A program made the translations under genes and the position numbers. This document shows positions 29,494-37,954 of a stretch of 64,000 nt of DNA, one piece after another. Position 1 is the stretch's first letter; every line of letters starts with the position of its first letter. Source of the DNA: JAJPJE01 sp963848375 (GTDB lineage: Bacteria > Acidobacteriota > Terriglobia > Terriglobales > Acidobacteriaceae); the NCBI GenBank assembly GCA_963848375.1, contig CAWKDK010000015.1:62001-126000 (forward strand), in the 5' to 3' direction. The notes beneath the pieces are model-generated. The model had not been told where the DNA came from, ran no database searches, and saw only the letters and a list, made by a program, of their open reading frames with translations.

Positions 29494-29920
29494 ATGCGCT
29501 ACCCGCTTCTGCTGACAATGCTTCTGCTGACCTCCGTATTGCACGCGGGGCAGAAACTGAGTGTGGAGGAATTGCAGCACAAGATCGAGTCGGCGCATGG
29601 CGGAAAGAAGGCAGAATTGCTGCTGCAACTTTCACACGACCAGGTGGAACAGGTCGACAATCTGTATCACGATGGAGATGCCGACAAGGCGTTCGGTTTG
29701 CTCAAAGAGGCCGGATCCAATGCCGACCAGGCGACCTCGATTTCACTCGAAAGCTGGCAAACGTCTTAAGGACACGGAGATTGATTTGAGGAAGCTTTCG
29801 GAAAGAATACAGGCCATTCGCCAGGAAGCGAGCTTCGAAGACCGCAAGCCATTCGACATCTCCATTCAAAACCTCGAACAGAATCGAAGCAAGCTCCTCG
29901 ATCGGATGTTCAAGAAATGA
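29494..29920 (+). CDS. Small exported helical protein, frame broken at 29755
   Basis: Not recognised by name. The first frame gives a signal peptide (RYPLLLTMLLLTSVLHAG) and a helical domain with HDQVEQVDNLYHDGDADKAF, then stops at 29767-29769. Continuing family-like sequence (GKRLKDTEIDLRKLSERIQAIRQE, then LEQNRSKLLDRMFKK) lies in the +1 frame to 29920. Removing the T at 29755 gives 141 residues. I treat it as one gene with a likely consensus error. The ATG starts one base after the TPR gene, and the stop overlaps the next ATG (ATGA), so the three genes are translationally coupled. Confidence 0.7.
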
Positions 29921-30492
29921 GAATGTTGAGGATTGTTGTCTATGCTCTCGCCGTTTGTGTCTGCGCAGGTCCCTTCCTCGCCGCGACTGCGCAGGAGCGC
30001 GAACCGCTCAATGACAACGAGATTGGGGAACTCCGGGAGGCCGCGCAGGAGCCGCTGAAACGCCTGCGATTGTACGTCAGCTTCTCGGGCTCTCGATTGC
30101 TCGACATCGATAATCTGCAGGACAAGAACAACGTGCCGGATCGCGGACAGCAGATCCACGATCTTTTGCAGGACTTCTCCACTCTCATCGACGAGATGGA
30201 CGACAACATCGACGAGTACGCGAAGCGTGGGCAGGATATGCGTAAGGCTCTGCCGGAGGTGATCAAGGCAGAGACCGACTATCAAACGAGGCTGCGAACT
30301 CTCCAGCAAACGGTGATGAATGACCCCAAGGCGGCTCAGGAATACCGCGCTTACAACTTTGCTTTGGAGGATGCAATGGAATCAGTCCGTGGAAGTTTGG
30401 AGGATGCGCAGAAAGCGCTCGCCGACCAGACAGAGCAGTTCAAGGAACTCGAAGAGAAGCAGAAGCAGGAAAAAAAGAAAAAGAAGTACTAG
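29917..30492 (+). CDS. Exported coiled-coil protein of unknown function
   Basis: This 191-residue protein has a signal peptide (LRIVVYALAVCVCAGPFLAATAQ) and long charged helices, ending in a Lys/Glu-rich tail (EEKQKQEKKKKKY). No catalytic motif is visible. Its ATGA overlap with the preceding gene and the TPR protein upstream suggest a three-protein envelope operon. The function is unknown. Confidence 0.75.
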   Translation: MRMLRIVVYALAVCVCAGPFLAATAQEREPLNDNEIGELREAAQEPLKRLRLYVSFSGSRLLDIDNLQDKNNVPDRGQQIHDLLQDFSTLIDEMDDNIDEYAKRGQDMRKALPEVIKAETDYQTRLRTLQQTVMNDPKAAQEYRAYNFALEDAMESVRGSLEDAQKALADQTEQFKELEEKQKQEKKKKKY

Positions 30493-30549
30493 CGTGATTC
30501 TGCCGATTTCCGAAGCGTCCACAACAAATCAATCTGGTAATCTGAAATT

Positions 30550-31236
30550 GTGACTGCGGTTTTTGTAGATATTTTTCAACGTGCGTATCGGGAGCTTCGT
30601 CCGCGAGCGCCGATGCCGGTCTTTGAAGTCCGCTTTTATCCGTTCGCGAACATCAATAACACCATCCGCCTGCGCGAAGACAAAATCTACGTTCGGCTTT
30701 CCGACGTTTTAGAGGGCGCTCCGGAAGATGTGCTCCATGCCATTGCCCACATACTCATTGCGAAGCTTTACCGCAAGCCCATCGATTCTCGGCTCTCAGC
30801 GCGTTACCGCAAACACGTCGGCAGCCGTACAATCTCTGAAAAGGCGCATCTGTTGCGGCAAATGCGGGGACGTAAACGAATTCACGGCCCTGTCGGAAAT
30901 GTCTATGACCTGAATGAGATCTTCGAGGAACTCAATTCACGCTATTTCCATGGATTGCTGGCGCGTCCGGAGATGACCTGGAGTGCCAGCGACTCGCGAC
31001 ACAGCCTCGGTCATTACGATCCTGCGCACAATGCCATCGTAGTCAGCCGTATTTTCGATCATCCGCGCATTCCACGGTTCGCAATCGAATATCTCGTGTA
31101 TCACGAGATGCTGCACCTGAAACATCCAGTACGGCTGCGCGGTAGCCGCCGTTGCGTCCATTCCGAACAATTCCAGCAGGAAGAGAAGCTGTTCCCTCAG
31201 TTTGAAGAGGCTAAGATTTTCCTCAAGAGATTGTGA
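30550..31236 (+). CDS. SprT/YgjP-like zinc metallopeptidase
   Basis: This 228-residue protein carries YHEMLHLKHP near residue 185, an HExxH zinc motif with a downstream His. The preceding block has SRHSLGHYDPAHNAIVVSRIFDHP, as seen in SprT-like domains. It is probably a cytoplasmic zinc protease; the substrate is unknown. The start is GTG with no strong ribosome binding site. It follows the envelope operon by about 57 bases on the same strand. Confidence 0.75.
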   Translation: MTAVFVDIFQRAYRELRPRAPMPVFEVRFYPFANINNTIRLREDKIYVRLSDVLEGAPEDVLHAIAHILIAKLYRKPIDSRLSARYRKHVGSRTISEKAHLLRQMRGRKRIHGPVGNVYDLNEIFEELNSRYFHGLLARPEMTWSASDSRHSLGHYDPAHNAIVVSRIFDHPRIPRFAIEYLVYHEMLHLKHPVRLRGSRRCVHSEQFQQEEKLFPQFEEAKIFLKRL

Positions 31237-31259
31237 TCTTGAAGTTCGCCCGTGCAGGA

Positions 31260-32222
31260 TCACGCTGCAGTGACTTCTCGACGCTCAGCTAGCGTTCGTA
31301 GTTCTTCCGCTGACGCTTCAATCCAATACAAGGGCTCGACTGAAGTTGCAAAGCGCATCTTGTAATCCTGCTCTCCGGTCATGTAGTCGCAGGTCAGGCC
31401 GTCGGCAAGCGAGCGGCGCGTGACTTCGTAGATCAGGCTGATGCCCGGCGAGTATCGTGCCCATTGCTGATCGAACCAGATCGTGTAAAAGCGTCGACAC
31501 CGATGCTCCCGCAACGTAACGAGCGCAGCGATACACTTACCCGCCAGTTCGAGCGCAAATACTTCCTCGTCGTGAGGATCATGCTCGGCAACTGCCGCCA
31601 TGAAGGCGATTCGCCGTGGATCAGTGAAGACATTCTCCCCGGCCTCGGGCGGCTGGATTGCCTTTTGCTGATAAATCCATCGCAGAAGAGACGGGCTTGC
31701 GGGGACATGCTCGCGCAAAATCACGCCCATCCGTTCGAGTCGTCGCAAGCGTGAAGCGCTACGTGAGTGCCGCTCGGCAAAACAATCCGCTGGGACTTCA
31801 GCAGCCTTTACCATCGGTGCGCGATAAAACGGATTCAGATGAAATCCAGTCCATCTTTTGTGAGAGCACGACTGCAGGCCGCCTGTAGAAAATGGCAAAT
31901 CAATGCGAGAGGCTTCCTCCCATGCAGCAAGCAGAGCTTCTTCGTCTCCCATATTCAATGTGTCGCGATAATCGAAGAGCACATCCCCAAGACATGACAA
32001 TGACTTTCGCCGATGGTTTACGCACAATGGCAAAATGCTCATGCCATTTCCGGTTTCACAGAAAATCACATGAGGCTCTTCATGATCGAAAAGTTGGGCG
32101 GCGAGCCAGTTCCACTTGAAGCTTTGAAAGATGGTGCGGGAACAGCGTGGCTGCAGATATTCCCATCGACTGCGTAGCGACAGAATTTCGGCTGCTGTGC
32201 GGGCGAGAACGATTCGGCGCAA
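31260..32222 (-). CDS. GNAT/FemAB-like acyltransferase (CelD/BcsL type)
   Basis: This 320-residue protein resembles the GNAT_6/CelD family linked to polysaccharide or lipid modification. The second half has HSRSASRLRRLERMGV, VFALELAGKCIAALVTLREHRCRRFYTIWFD, ARYSPGISLIYEVTRRSL and YMTGEQDYKMRFA, which match the acceptor and acyl-CoA region of that family. The substrate is unknown. It stands alone, convergent with the preceding metallopeptidase. Confidence 0.8.
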   Translation of the reverse strand: MRRIVLARTAAEILSLRSRWEYLQPRCSRTIFQSFKWNWLAAQLFDHEEPHVIFCETGNGMSILPLCVNHRRKSLSCLGDVLFDYRDTLNMGDEEALLAAWEEASRIDLPFSTGGLQSCSHKRWTGFHLNPFYRAPMVKAAEVPADCFAERHSRSASRLRRLERMGVILREHVPASPSLLRWIYQQKAIQPPEAGENVFTDPRRIAFMAAVAEHDPHDEEVFALELAGKCIAALVTLREHRCRRFYTIWFDQQWARYSPGISLIYEVTRRSLADGLTCDYMTGEQDYKMRFATSVEPLYWIEASAEELRTLAERREVTAA

Positions 32223-32293
32223 CGGCGCTCTCCGGTGAAAATAGTTAGACGCGATCGCGAACGGAAGTGGATGTTTGCAGCTGGAAAGGAAAT

Positions 32294-32316
32294 GGGCAGC
32301 CAGACCGTGGCTGCCC
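32294..32316 (-). terminator. Hairpin terminator after the tonB-family gene
   Basis: GGGCAGCCA and TGGCTGCCC form a 9-bp stem with a 5-base loop. On the minus strand it is followed by ATTTCCTTTCC. The stem is shared with 23485 and 44748. Confidence 0.6.
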
Positions 32317-32329
32317 GAAATTGATCGTC

Positions 32330-33358
32330 TTAGTAGAGGCGGAAGTTGACTTCCACGTTGATCTGCACGGCTACTGGCCGCCCATCTTTCATGGCAGGTT
32401 CGAATTTCCAGTTTCGAACCGCCTCGATGGCCTTCTGGTCGAGTCCCATGCCAAGAGTACGCGCCACTTTCACGTCACGCGGATGACCGTCGGCGCCCAC
32501 CACGAGCCATAGCACGACTGTCCCCTGATACTTCGCCTTGCGAGCCTCTTCCGAATACTCCGGGTCCGGAGTGAACAGCGCCTTGGGGGCTGAAACGCCG
32601 CCACCAACACGGAAAACGCCACCACCGGTACCGCCGCCGCGTCCTGGACCGAGTCCTGGACCTTCACCTGAGCCAATTCCACCGCCGCTGCCAGAACCAA
32701 TACCTCCACCAGCGCCGGTTCCGTTTGAAGGCGGTCCCATTGGGACTGCACTCTTCGGATCGCCGAAGTTTGGCATATTCGCCGCCGTATTCATCTTCAC
32801 CTGTGGCGGCATCACGATCGTAGGCTCGACCGCCAACTTGGGATGGTCATTCCGAATTACCATCGCGGGAGGCGTAATCTGCTCCATCGAAAACTTGGGC
32901 AGCTTCCCTTTAGGGGCGACAAGTTTGTCGCGATCGCCGCCACCACCGCCGCCTGCAATCGTGTCGTTCTTCTTCGTCGAAAGCGGCATGTAGGTCGATG
33001 GATCCGGGGCGATGAGCGTCACCGTCTCCTGTTTCTGGACCTGTTGCACCACGTGACGGCCGGCAATCGTCAAGCCTACGATTCCACCGATCACCGCTAC
33101 GTGCAGGAGTACGGAGCTGACGGCTCCTTTTTTCTTGTAGTTGTACTCACCCCAAATGTCACGGACTCTGACAGGTTTGGAGGTGAGCTGTAAGGGCGGA
33201 AGCTTTTCCGGATGCCGGCGTTCATGAATCTGGCGCCGAATCGAATGCCACAACGATTCGTCTAGAACCTGGGAAGGCAGGAGCAGATTTAGTTGCGGTT
33301 CCTTGTTAACGATGTCTGACCTCTGTCCGGGCGGAGATGTCAAAACTTGGTTCGCCAT
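32330..33358 (-). CDS. TonB-family energy transducer
   Basis: This 342-residue inner-membrane protein has one transmembrane helix (VSSVLLHVAVIGGIVGLTIAG) after a cytoplasmic N terminus of about 80 residues, a long Gly-rich and Pro-containing periplasmic linker, and a C-terminal TonB domain (YSEEARKAKYQGTVVLWLVV, then WKFEPAMKDGRPV). TonB domains transmit proton-motive force to outer-membrane receptors. No ExbB/ExbD is in the window. The long N-terminal extension before the helix is unlike classical TonB but is frequent in Acidobacteriota. Confidence 0.88.
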   Translation of the reverse strand: MANQVLTSPPGQRSDIVNKEPQLNLLLPSQVLDESLWHSIRRQIHERRHPEKLPPLQLTSKPVRVRDIWGEYNYKKKGAVSSVLLHVAVIGGIVGLTIAGRHVVQQVQKQETVTLIAPDPSTYMPLSTKKNDTIAGGGGGGDRDKLVAPKGKLPKFSMEQITPPAMVIRNDHPKLAVEPTIVMPPQVKMNTAANMPNFGDPKSAVPMGPPSNGTGAGGGIGSGSGGGIGSGEGPGLGPGRGGGTGGGVFRVGGGVSAPKALFTPDPEYSEEARKAKYQGTVVLWLVVGADGHPRDVKVARTLGMGLDQKAIEAVRNWKFEPAMKDGRPVAVQINVEVNFRLY

Positions 33359-33835
33359 ACTATGTCCCGACTTCAGCTCCTACGGCTTGTTCCAACTCTA
33401 TTTGGAAGTTGCCATATCCAGATGAGCACATAAGGTGCCAAGTTGCTTTTACCCTTAAATTCAGGGCTGCTGTTGAATTCTTCTCGTTTGCACCCCAACT
33501 TCTGAGTGGACGAATACTGAACGTGAGTCGCTCGGTACTCACAATTAGATGCTGGCTTACACATACCCGTGGGCAGAAAAATTGTCGCGCAACCCGGAAA
33601 AAGTTTCGTCACAGAAGGATGTGTGCGAGGTCAAAAGTTGATCCTGTCGCTCTCTGAGCTTGCCCGAGAGTACAGCTGAAAGCTCTTGCGAAACTACTGT
33701 CATTTTATGCAGCTTTTCGGACCATTTTGACGAGGAACCGCCCGCAGAATAGACAGTGGTATTTCCCGCTACCTATAATGAAGAATTAGGCTGCTTCCCT
33801 CAGACCAACAGGGAGAACGGGAGACAAGAACGTCA
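33359..33835. other. Intergenic region between tonB-family gene and ileS
   Basis: No credible gene is seen in these 477 bases. Short open frames have no family features. Near the right end there is a promoter-like pair (33750-33779). I looked for a T-box leader for ileS and saw no T-box consensus. Confidence 0.5.
33750..33779 (+). promoter_or_regulatory. Promoter candidate for ileS
   Basis: TAGACA (33750-33755) and TATAAT (33774-33779) are separated by 18 bases and lie about 56 bases before the ileS GTG. Confidence 0.5.
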
Positions 33836-36683
33836 GTGCCACTGGACCTGAAAGCCACCATCAATCTGCCAAAGACCGCGTTTCCGATGAAGGCTAACCT
33901 TCCTCAGAATGAGCCGAAATTACTGGCCCAATGGGAGGAGGAAAGGATCTATGACCAGATCCGGCGCGAACGCAAGGGCTCCCCTGTCTACCTGTTGCAC
34001 GACGGTCCTCCCTACGCCAATGGACCGATTCACCTGGGACATGCGCTCAACAAGTGCCTGAAGGATTTCATCGTGAAATCCAAGACCATGGCCGGTTTCG
34101 ATTCGCCCTACGTGCCCGGATGGGATTGTCACGGGCTTCCGATCGAAATCAAGGTCGACGAATCTCTGGGCGGTAAGAAGCTGCAAATGGACCCCATGCA
34201 GGTAAGACAAGCCTGCCGGGAATATGCGCAAAAGTACCTGGACCTGCAGCGAATCGCAGTTCAAGAGGTTAGGGATTTTTGGCCGCTTCGAAGAACCGTA
34301 TTCCACGATGACCCCGCAGTACGAGTCAGTGGTGGTAGAGACGCTGTTCAAGTTTTTTGCAAAAGACGCCATCTACAAAGGATTGCGTCCGGTGTACTGG
34401 TGCATCCACGACCGCACCGCACTCGCGGAAGCCGAAGTGGAGTATGAGAACCACACCAGTCCGAGTGTGTGGGTGCGTTACGCGCTACAGTCGGACCCAC
34501 GACAGGTTGATCCGGGGCTGGCGGAAGCACAAGCTCGCAGCAAAAAAACTGTATACGCGATCATCTGGACCACCACTCCGTGGACACTGCCGGCTTCGAT
34601 GGCGATCGCTTTTCATCCGGACGAGGAATACGTCGCGATCGAAACCGGAGACGCTATCTACATCGTCGCCGACAAACTAGCGTCCGTTACAGCGGAGAAG
34701 GCTGGCTTCAACGACGTAAAGGTCGCCGCGCGCTTCCCTGGACGCAAGCTCGAATACGCCTCGTTCTATCATCCATTCCTGCCATGGCCTGACCGAAAAG
34801 TCCTAGGCGTATTGGCTGACTACGTCACCATGGATCAGGGCACGGGCGCCGTACACACCGCTCCAGCCCACGGCGCCGACGACTTCTATACCGGTGTGAA
34901 GTACAAGATCGATCAGACCTGCAACGTGGACGATGCCGGACGTCTCCAAAACGGCCTTCCCGAATACAACGGACTTACTGTTTTCGAAGCAAATTCGAAG
35001 ATTGTCGATCTCCTGAAGACGCGCGGCGTTCTGCTGCATTTCGAGAAGATTGAGCACTCGTATCCGCACTGCTGGCGCTGCCACAATCCGGTGATCTTCC
35101 GTGCTACTGAACAGTGGTTCATTTCGATGGAAGGCAAGGTCGACGGCACTGAATCGCTGCGCAAGCGCGCGCTGGACGAGATCAGCAAAGTGAAGTGGGA
35201 TCCTGCCTGGGGCGAAGAGCGCATCTCGAACATGATCGCGACGCGCCCGGATTGGTGCATCTCACGCCAGCGCGTGTGGGGCGTGCCGATCGCAGTGTTC
35301 ACTTGTGTTGAATGCAAGACCATCCTGAATCGCCCTGAAGTACATCAAGCTGTCGTGCATCTCTTCGCGACCAAGGGCGCAGACGCGTGGTACAGCACTG
35401 CGCCGGAGCAGATCATCCCGCAAGGGACGAAATGTCAGTGCGGCCACACGAAATTCAACAAGGAGATGGACATCATCGACGTGTGGTTCGAGTCCGGGTC
35501 CAGCTACCTGGCCACGCAGCGGCACGAACCGTCTTGGCCCTATCCCTCGGATCTGTATCTGGAGGGCGGCGATCAGTACCGCGGATGGTTTCACTCTTCC
35601 CTGCTCTGCGCCGTCGGCGCGACGAACCAGGCCCCGTACAAGGGCGTCGCGACAAATGGCTGGACGCTCGATCCGCAAGGGCGCGCCATGTCGAAGTCGC
35701 TGGGCAACGGAGTTGATCCGGTTGAGATCACCGATAAGCTTGGGGCTGAAATCGTACGGCTGTGGGTCTCGTCCGTCGATTTCCGCGAAGACGTGCGCTG
35801 TTCCAACGAACTCATGGATCGCGTAGCGGAAAACTATCGCAAGGTGCGGAATACATTCCGCTACATCTTGGGAAACCTGAATGGCTTCGATCCTGCAAAG
35901 CATGCCGTCCCGTTCGAGGATATGCACTCGATCGATCAGTACACGCTGCTGCGCACTGCTGAATTTTCCCGCGAGGTGCGGCGGTGGTATGACGAGTTCC
36001 AGTTCCACAAGGTGTATCAGCAACTTGTGGCGTTTTCAGTAGTCGATCTGAGCGCAGTTTACTTCGATATCCTCAAGGATCGGCTATATACGTCCGGTCC
36101 CAACTCCGTGGCACGCCGTTCCGCCCAAACCGCAATCTGGCGGATCGCCGAAGCTCTGGTCCGACTCGTCGCCCCAATTATGAGTTTCACCGCCGATGAA
36201 GTGTGGCGATATCTGCCGAGCGTGCCCGGACGAACTGCGAGCGTTCACCTCGAGACTTTCTGGAAGGAATCCGAGCTCGCGCCAGTCGATACTCAACATC
36301 TCAAGCTGGAGCAGGACTGGGAAGCTCTGCTGAAGGTGCGCGTCGAGGTGCTGAAGGCGTTGGAGGCTGCGCGCGAACGCAAGGAGATCGGCTCCGCCTT
36401 GGAAGCTCAGGTAACTTTGCAGGCTCCCGATTCCGTTTACCCGGTGCTGGAGAAATTCAGGAACGAACTTCGCTACATTTTCATCGTATCTAAAGTTGAG
36501 CTCCTTAAGAGCGCAGCGACGAATGGGAGCGATGGATTGAAAATCAGCGTAACCAGGGCGCCCGGCCAGAAGTGCGAGCGATGCTGGAATTATTCCACTC
36601 ACGTCGGTGAAAATCATAACTACCCGATGGTGTGTGAGCGTTGCAGTGCGGTTCTGGAGGAAATTGAGCGTGAGCAGTCATGA
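33836..36683 (+). CDS. ileS: Isoleucyl-tRNA synthetase, frame broken at 34252-34253
   Basis: This essential enzyme charges tRNA-Ile. The class I motifs are present: the HIGH-type block PYANGPIHLGHALNK and the KMSKS-type block GRAMSKSLGNG. The C terminus has a zinc finger (CERCWNYS with VCERC). The frame from the GTG at 33836 is correct to about 34250; then the sequence QFKRLGIFGRFEEPYSTM continues in the +1 frame. Removing one A at 34252-34253 gives 948 residues, the normal length. Because the gene is essential and apparently single-copy, this is probably a consensus error. lspA follows. Confidence 0.95.
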
Positions 36684-36731
36684 AGAAGCTGTTCAGCTCC
36701 GCGCTTGGCGCAGGTGGCTAATCCAGGAAAG

Positions 36732-37244
36732 ATGACTCGGAACCCGGCAATGCGAACTGTGTATTTCATTATTGCGCTCGCGGTGGTCTTGTTCGACCGC
36801 CTTGCTAAGTGGCTGGTCGCGACTCATATCACCCTCCACGACACGGTCGATATCATTCCCGGATTCTTTCGTCTCACGCACTTGGAAAACAGCGGTGCTG
36901 CCTTCGGACTCTTCGCCGACTCACCATCGCAATGGAAGCTGACGATTCTGGTCGTGTTCTCACTCGTCGCTTTGGGCGTTGTCACCGTGCTGTTATGGAA
37001 GAACAGTTATGTGCTGACCAGCACTGGCGTGGGTCTCGCATTGATTCTTGGCGGCGCAATTGGAAATCTGTGGGATCGCGTGATCGACGGTCATGTAGTC
37101 GATTTTCTTCTTTTCTACGTGAAGCAATATCAGTGGCCCGCCTTCAACGTCGCGGACAGTGCCATCGTAGTTGGAGCTCTGCTGCTTGTAGCTGAAATAT
37201 TATTTTCCAAGCCAGCCACTTCCGAGCAGGCGATCAGCCGTTAG
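36732..37244 (+). CDS. lspA: Lipoprotein signal peptidase
   Basis: This aspartic protease of the inner membrane removes signal peptides from lipoproteins. Four transmembrane helices are visible, with the conserved blocks LENSGAAFG, GGAIGNLWDRVIDGHVVDF and FNVADSAIVVG. The two catalytic Asp residues are in VVDF and NVADS. The ATG at 36732 is preferred because AGGAAAG precedes it; TTG at 36705 is possible. ileS-lspA is a common gene order. Confidence 0.94.
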   Translation: MTRNPAMRTVYFIIALAVVLFDRLAKWLVATHITLHDTVDIIPGFFRLTHLENSGAAFGLFADSPSQWKLTILVVFSLVALGVVTVLLWKNSYVLTSTGVGLALILGGAIGNLWDRVIDGHVVDFLLFYVKQYQWPAFNVADSAIVVGALLLVAEILFSKPATSEQAISR

Positions 37245-37397
37245 CATTCTCGATTTTCAATTCACATTTCTTATGTGAGTTCTTCTGCTTTTCGTAAGCG
37301 GCTGAATTCGCCTGCCATCTTGCCCTGATCGCCCTGCCATCCAAAACCACAAAGGTCGAGTATTCGGCTTTTAAACGAACGCTCACGGGGAGTACAT

Positions 37398-37901
37398 ATG
37401 CTGGGAGTAAAAAAACTTTGCGCGCTTACCGTTTCCATTTGCCTGTTGTGGTTCCTGGCCGTACCGGCGTTTGCTGCAGATCCACAAGTCACCAAGAAGG
37501 ATCTCAAGGGAATCAGCCCTGGCCACCACAAATATGCCTTCGCCGTCATCGGCGGTGCAGCCGTGGGAATGGGAATTGGTGCAGCAATTGGTGGAGGATG
37601 GGGTAATGACATCACCAAGGGATTACTGATCGGAAGCGGCGCATCATCCGCATTCTATCTCCATGAACATCGGCATGACGACATGGGTGGATGGAGGAAC
37701 TGGGCCTATTTGGGCTCCTACACAGCCTTGGGCGGTGGTATAGGCTGGACGGTTTGCGGTTGCAACACTGGGTTAGGAGCAGGGTTGTTGGTCGGGGGTG
37801 GTGGATCCGCTATCTGGTTAGCTGAGAACCCGCAGCGCACGCATCCAACGGCAACCAACGCGCCCAATGCGCCTACTCCCCAGCCGCCGCCGCAACCATA
37901 G
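37398..37901 (+). CDS. Exported glycine-zipper membrane protein
   Basis: This 167-residue protein has a signal peptide (LCALTVSICLLWFLAVPAFA) and Gly-rich hydrophobic repeats (VIGGAAVGMGIGAAIGGGWG, ALGGGIGW, GLGAGLLVGGGGSA) typical of glycine-zipper helices, plus a Pro-rich tail. The function is unknown; such proteins often sit in the outer membrane or act as small envelope lipoprotein-like components. Confidence 0.75.
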   Translation: MLGVKKLCALTVSICLLWFLAVPAFAADPQVTKKDLKGISPGHHKYAFAVIGGAAVGMGIGAAIGGGWGNDITKGLLIGSGASSAFYLHEHRHDDMGGWRNWAYLGSYTALGGGIGWTVCGCNTGLGAGLLVGGGGSAIWLAENPQRTHPTATNAPNAPTPQPPPQP

Positions 37902-37954
37902 CCCAGCGTGAGTCGTCCCCGCCGCCTGTCTCCCCGTTGCGGCAGGGGGCAACT

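Noticed and set aside
33359..33835. Possible T-box leader before ileS
   Set aside because: No T-box consensus or specifier stem was seen; only a promoter-like pair near the start codon.
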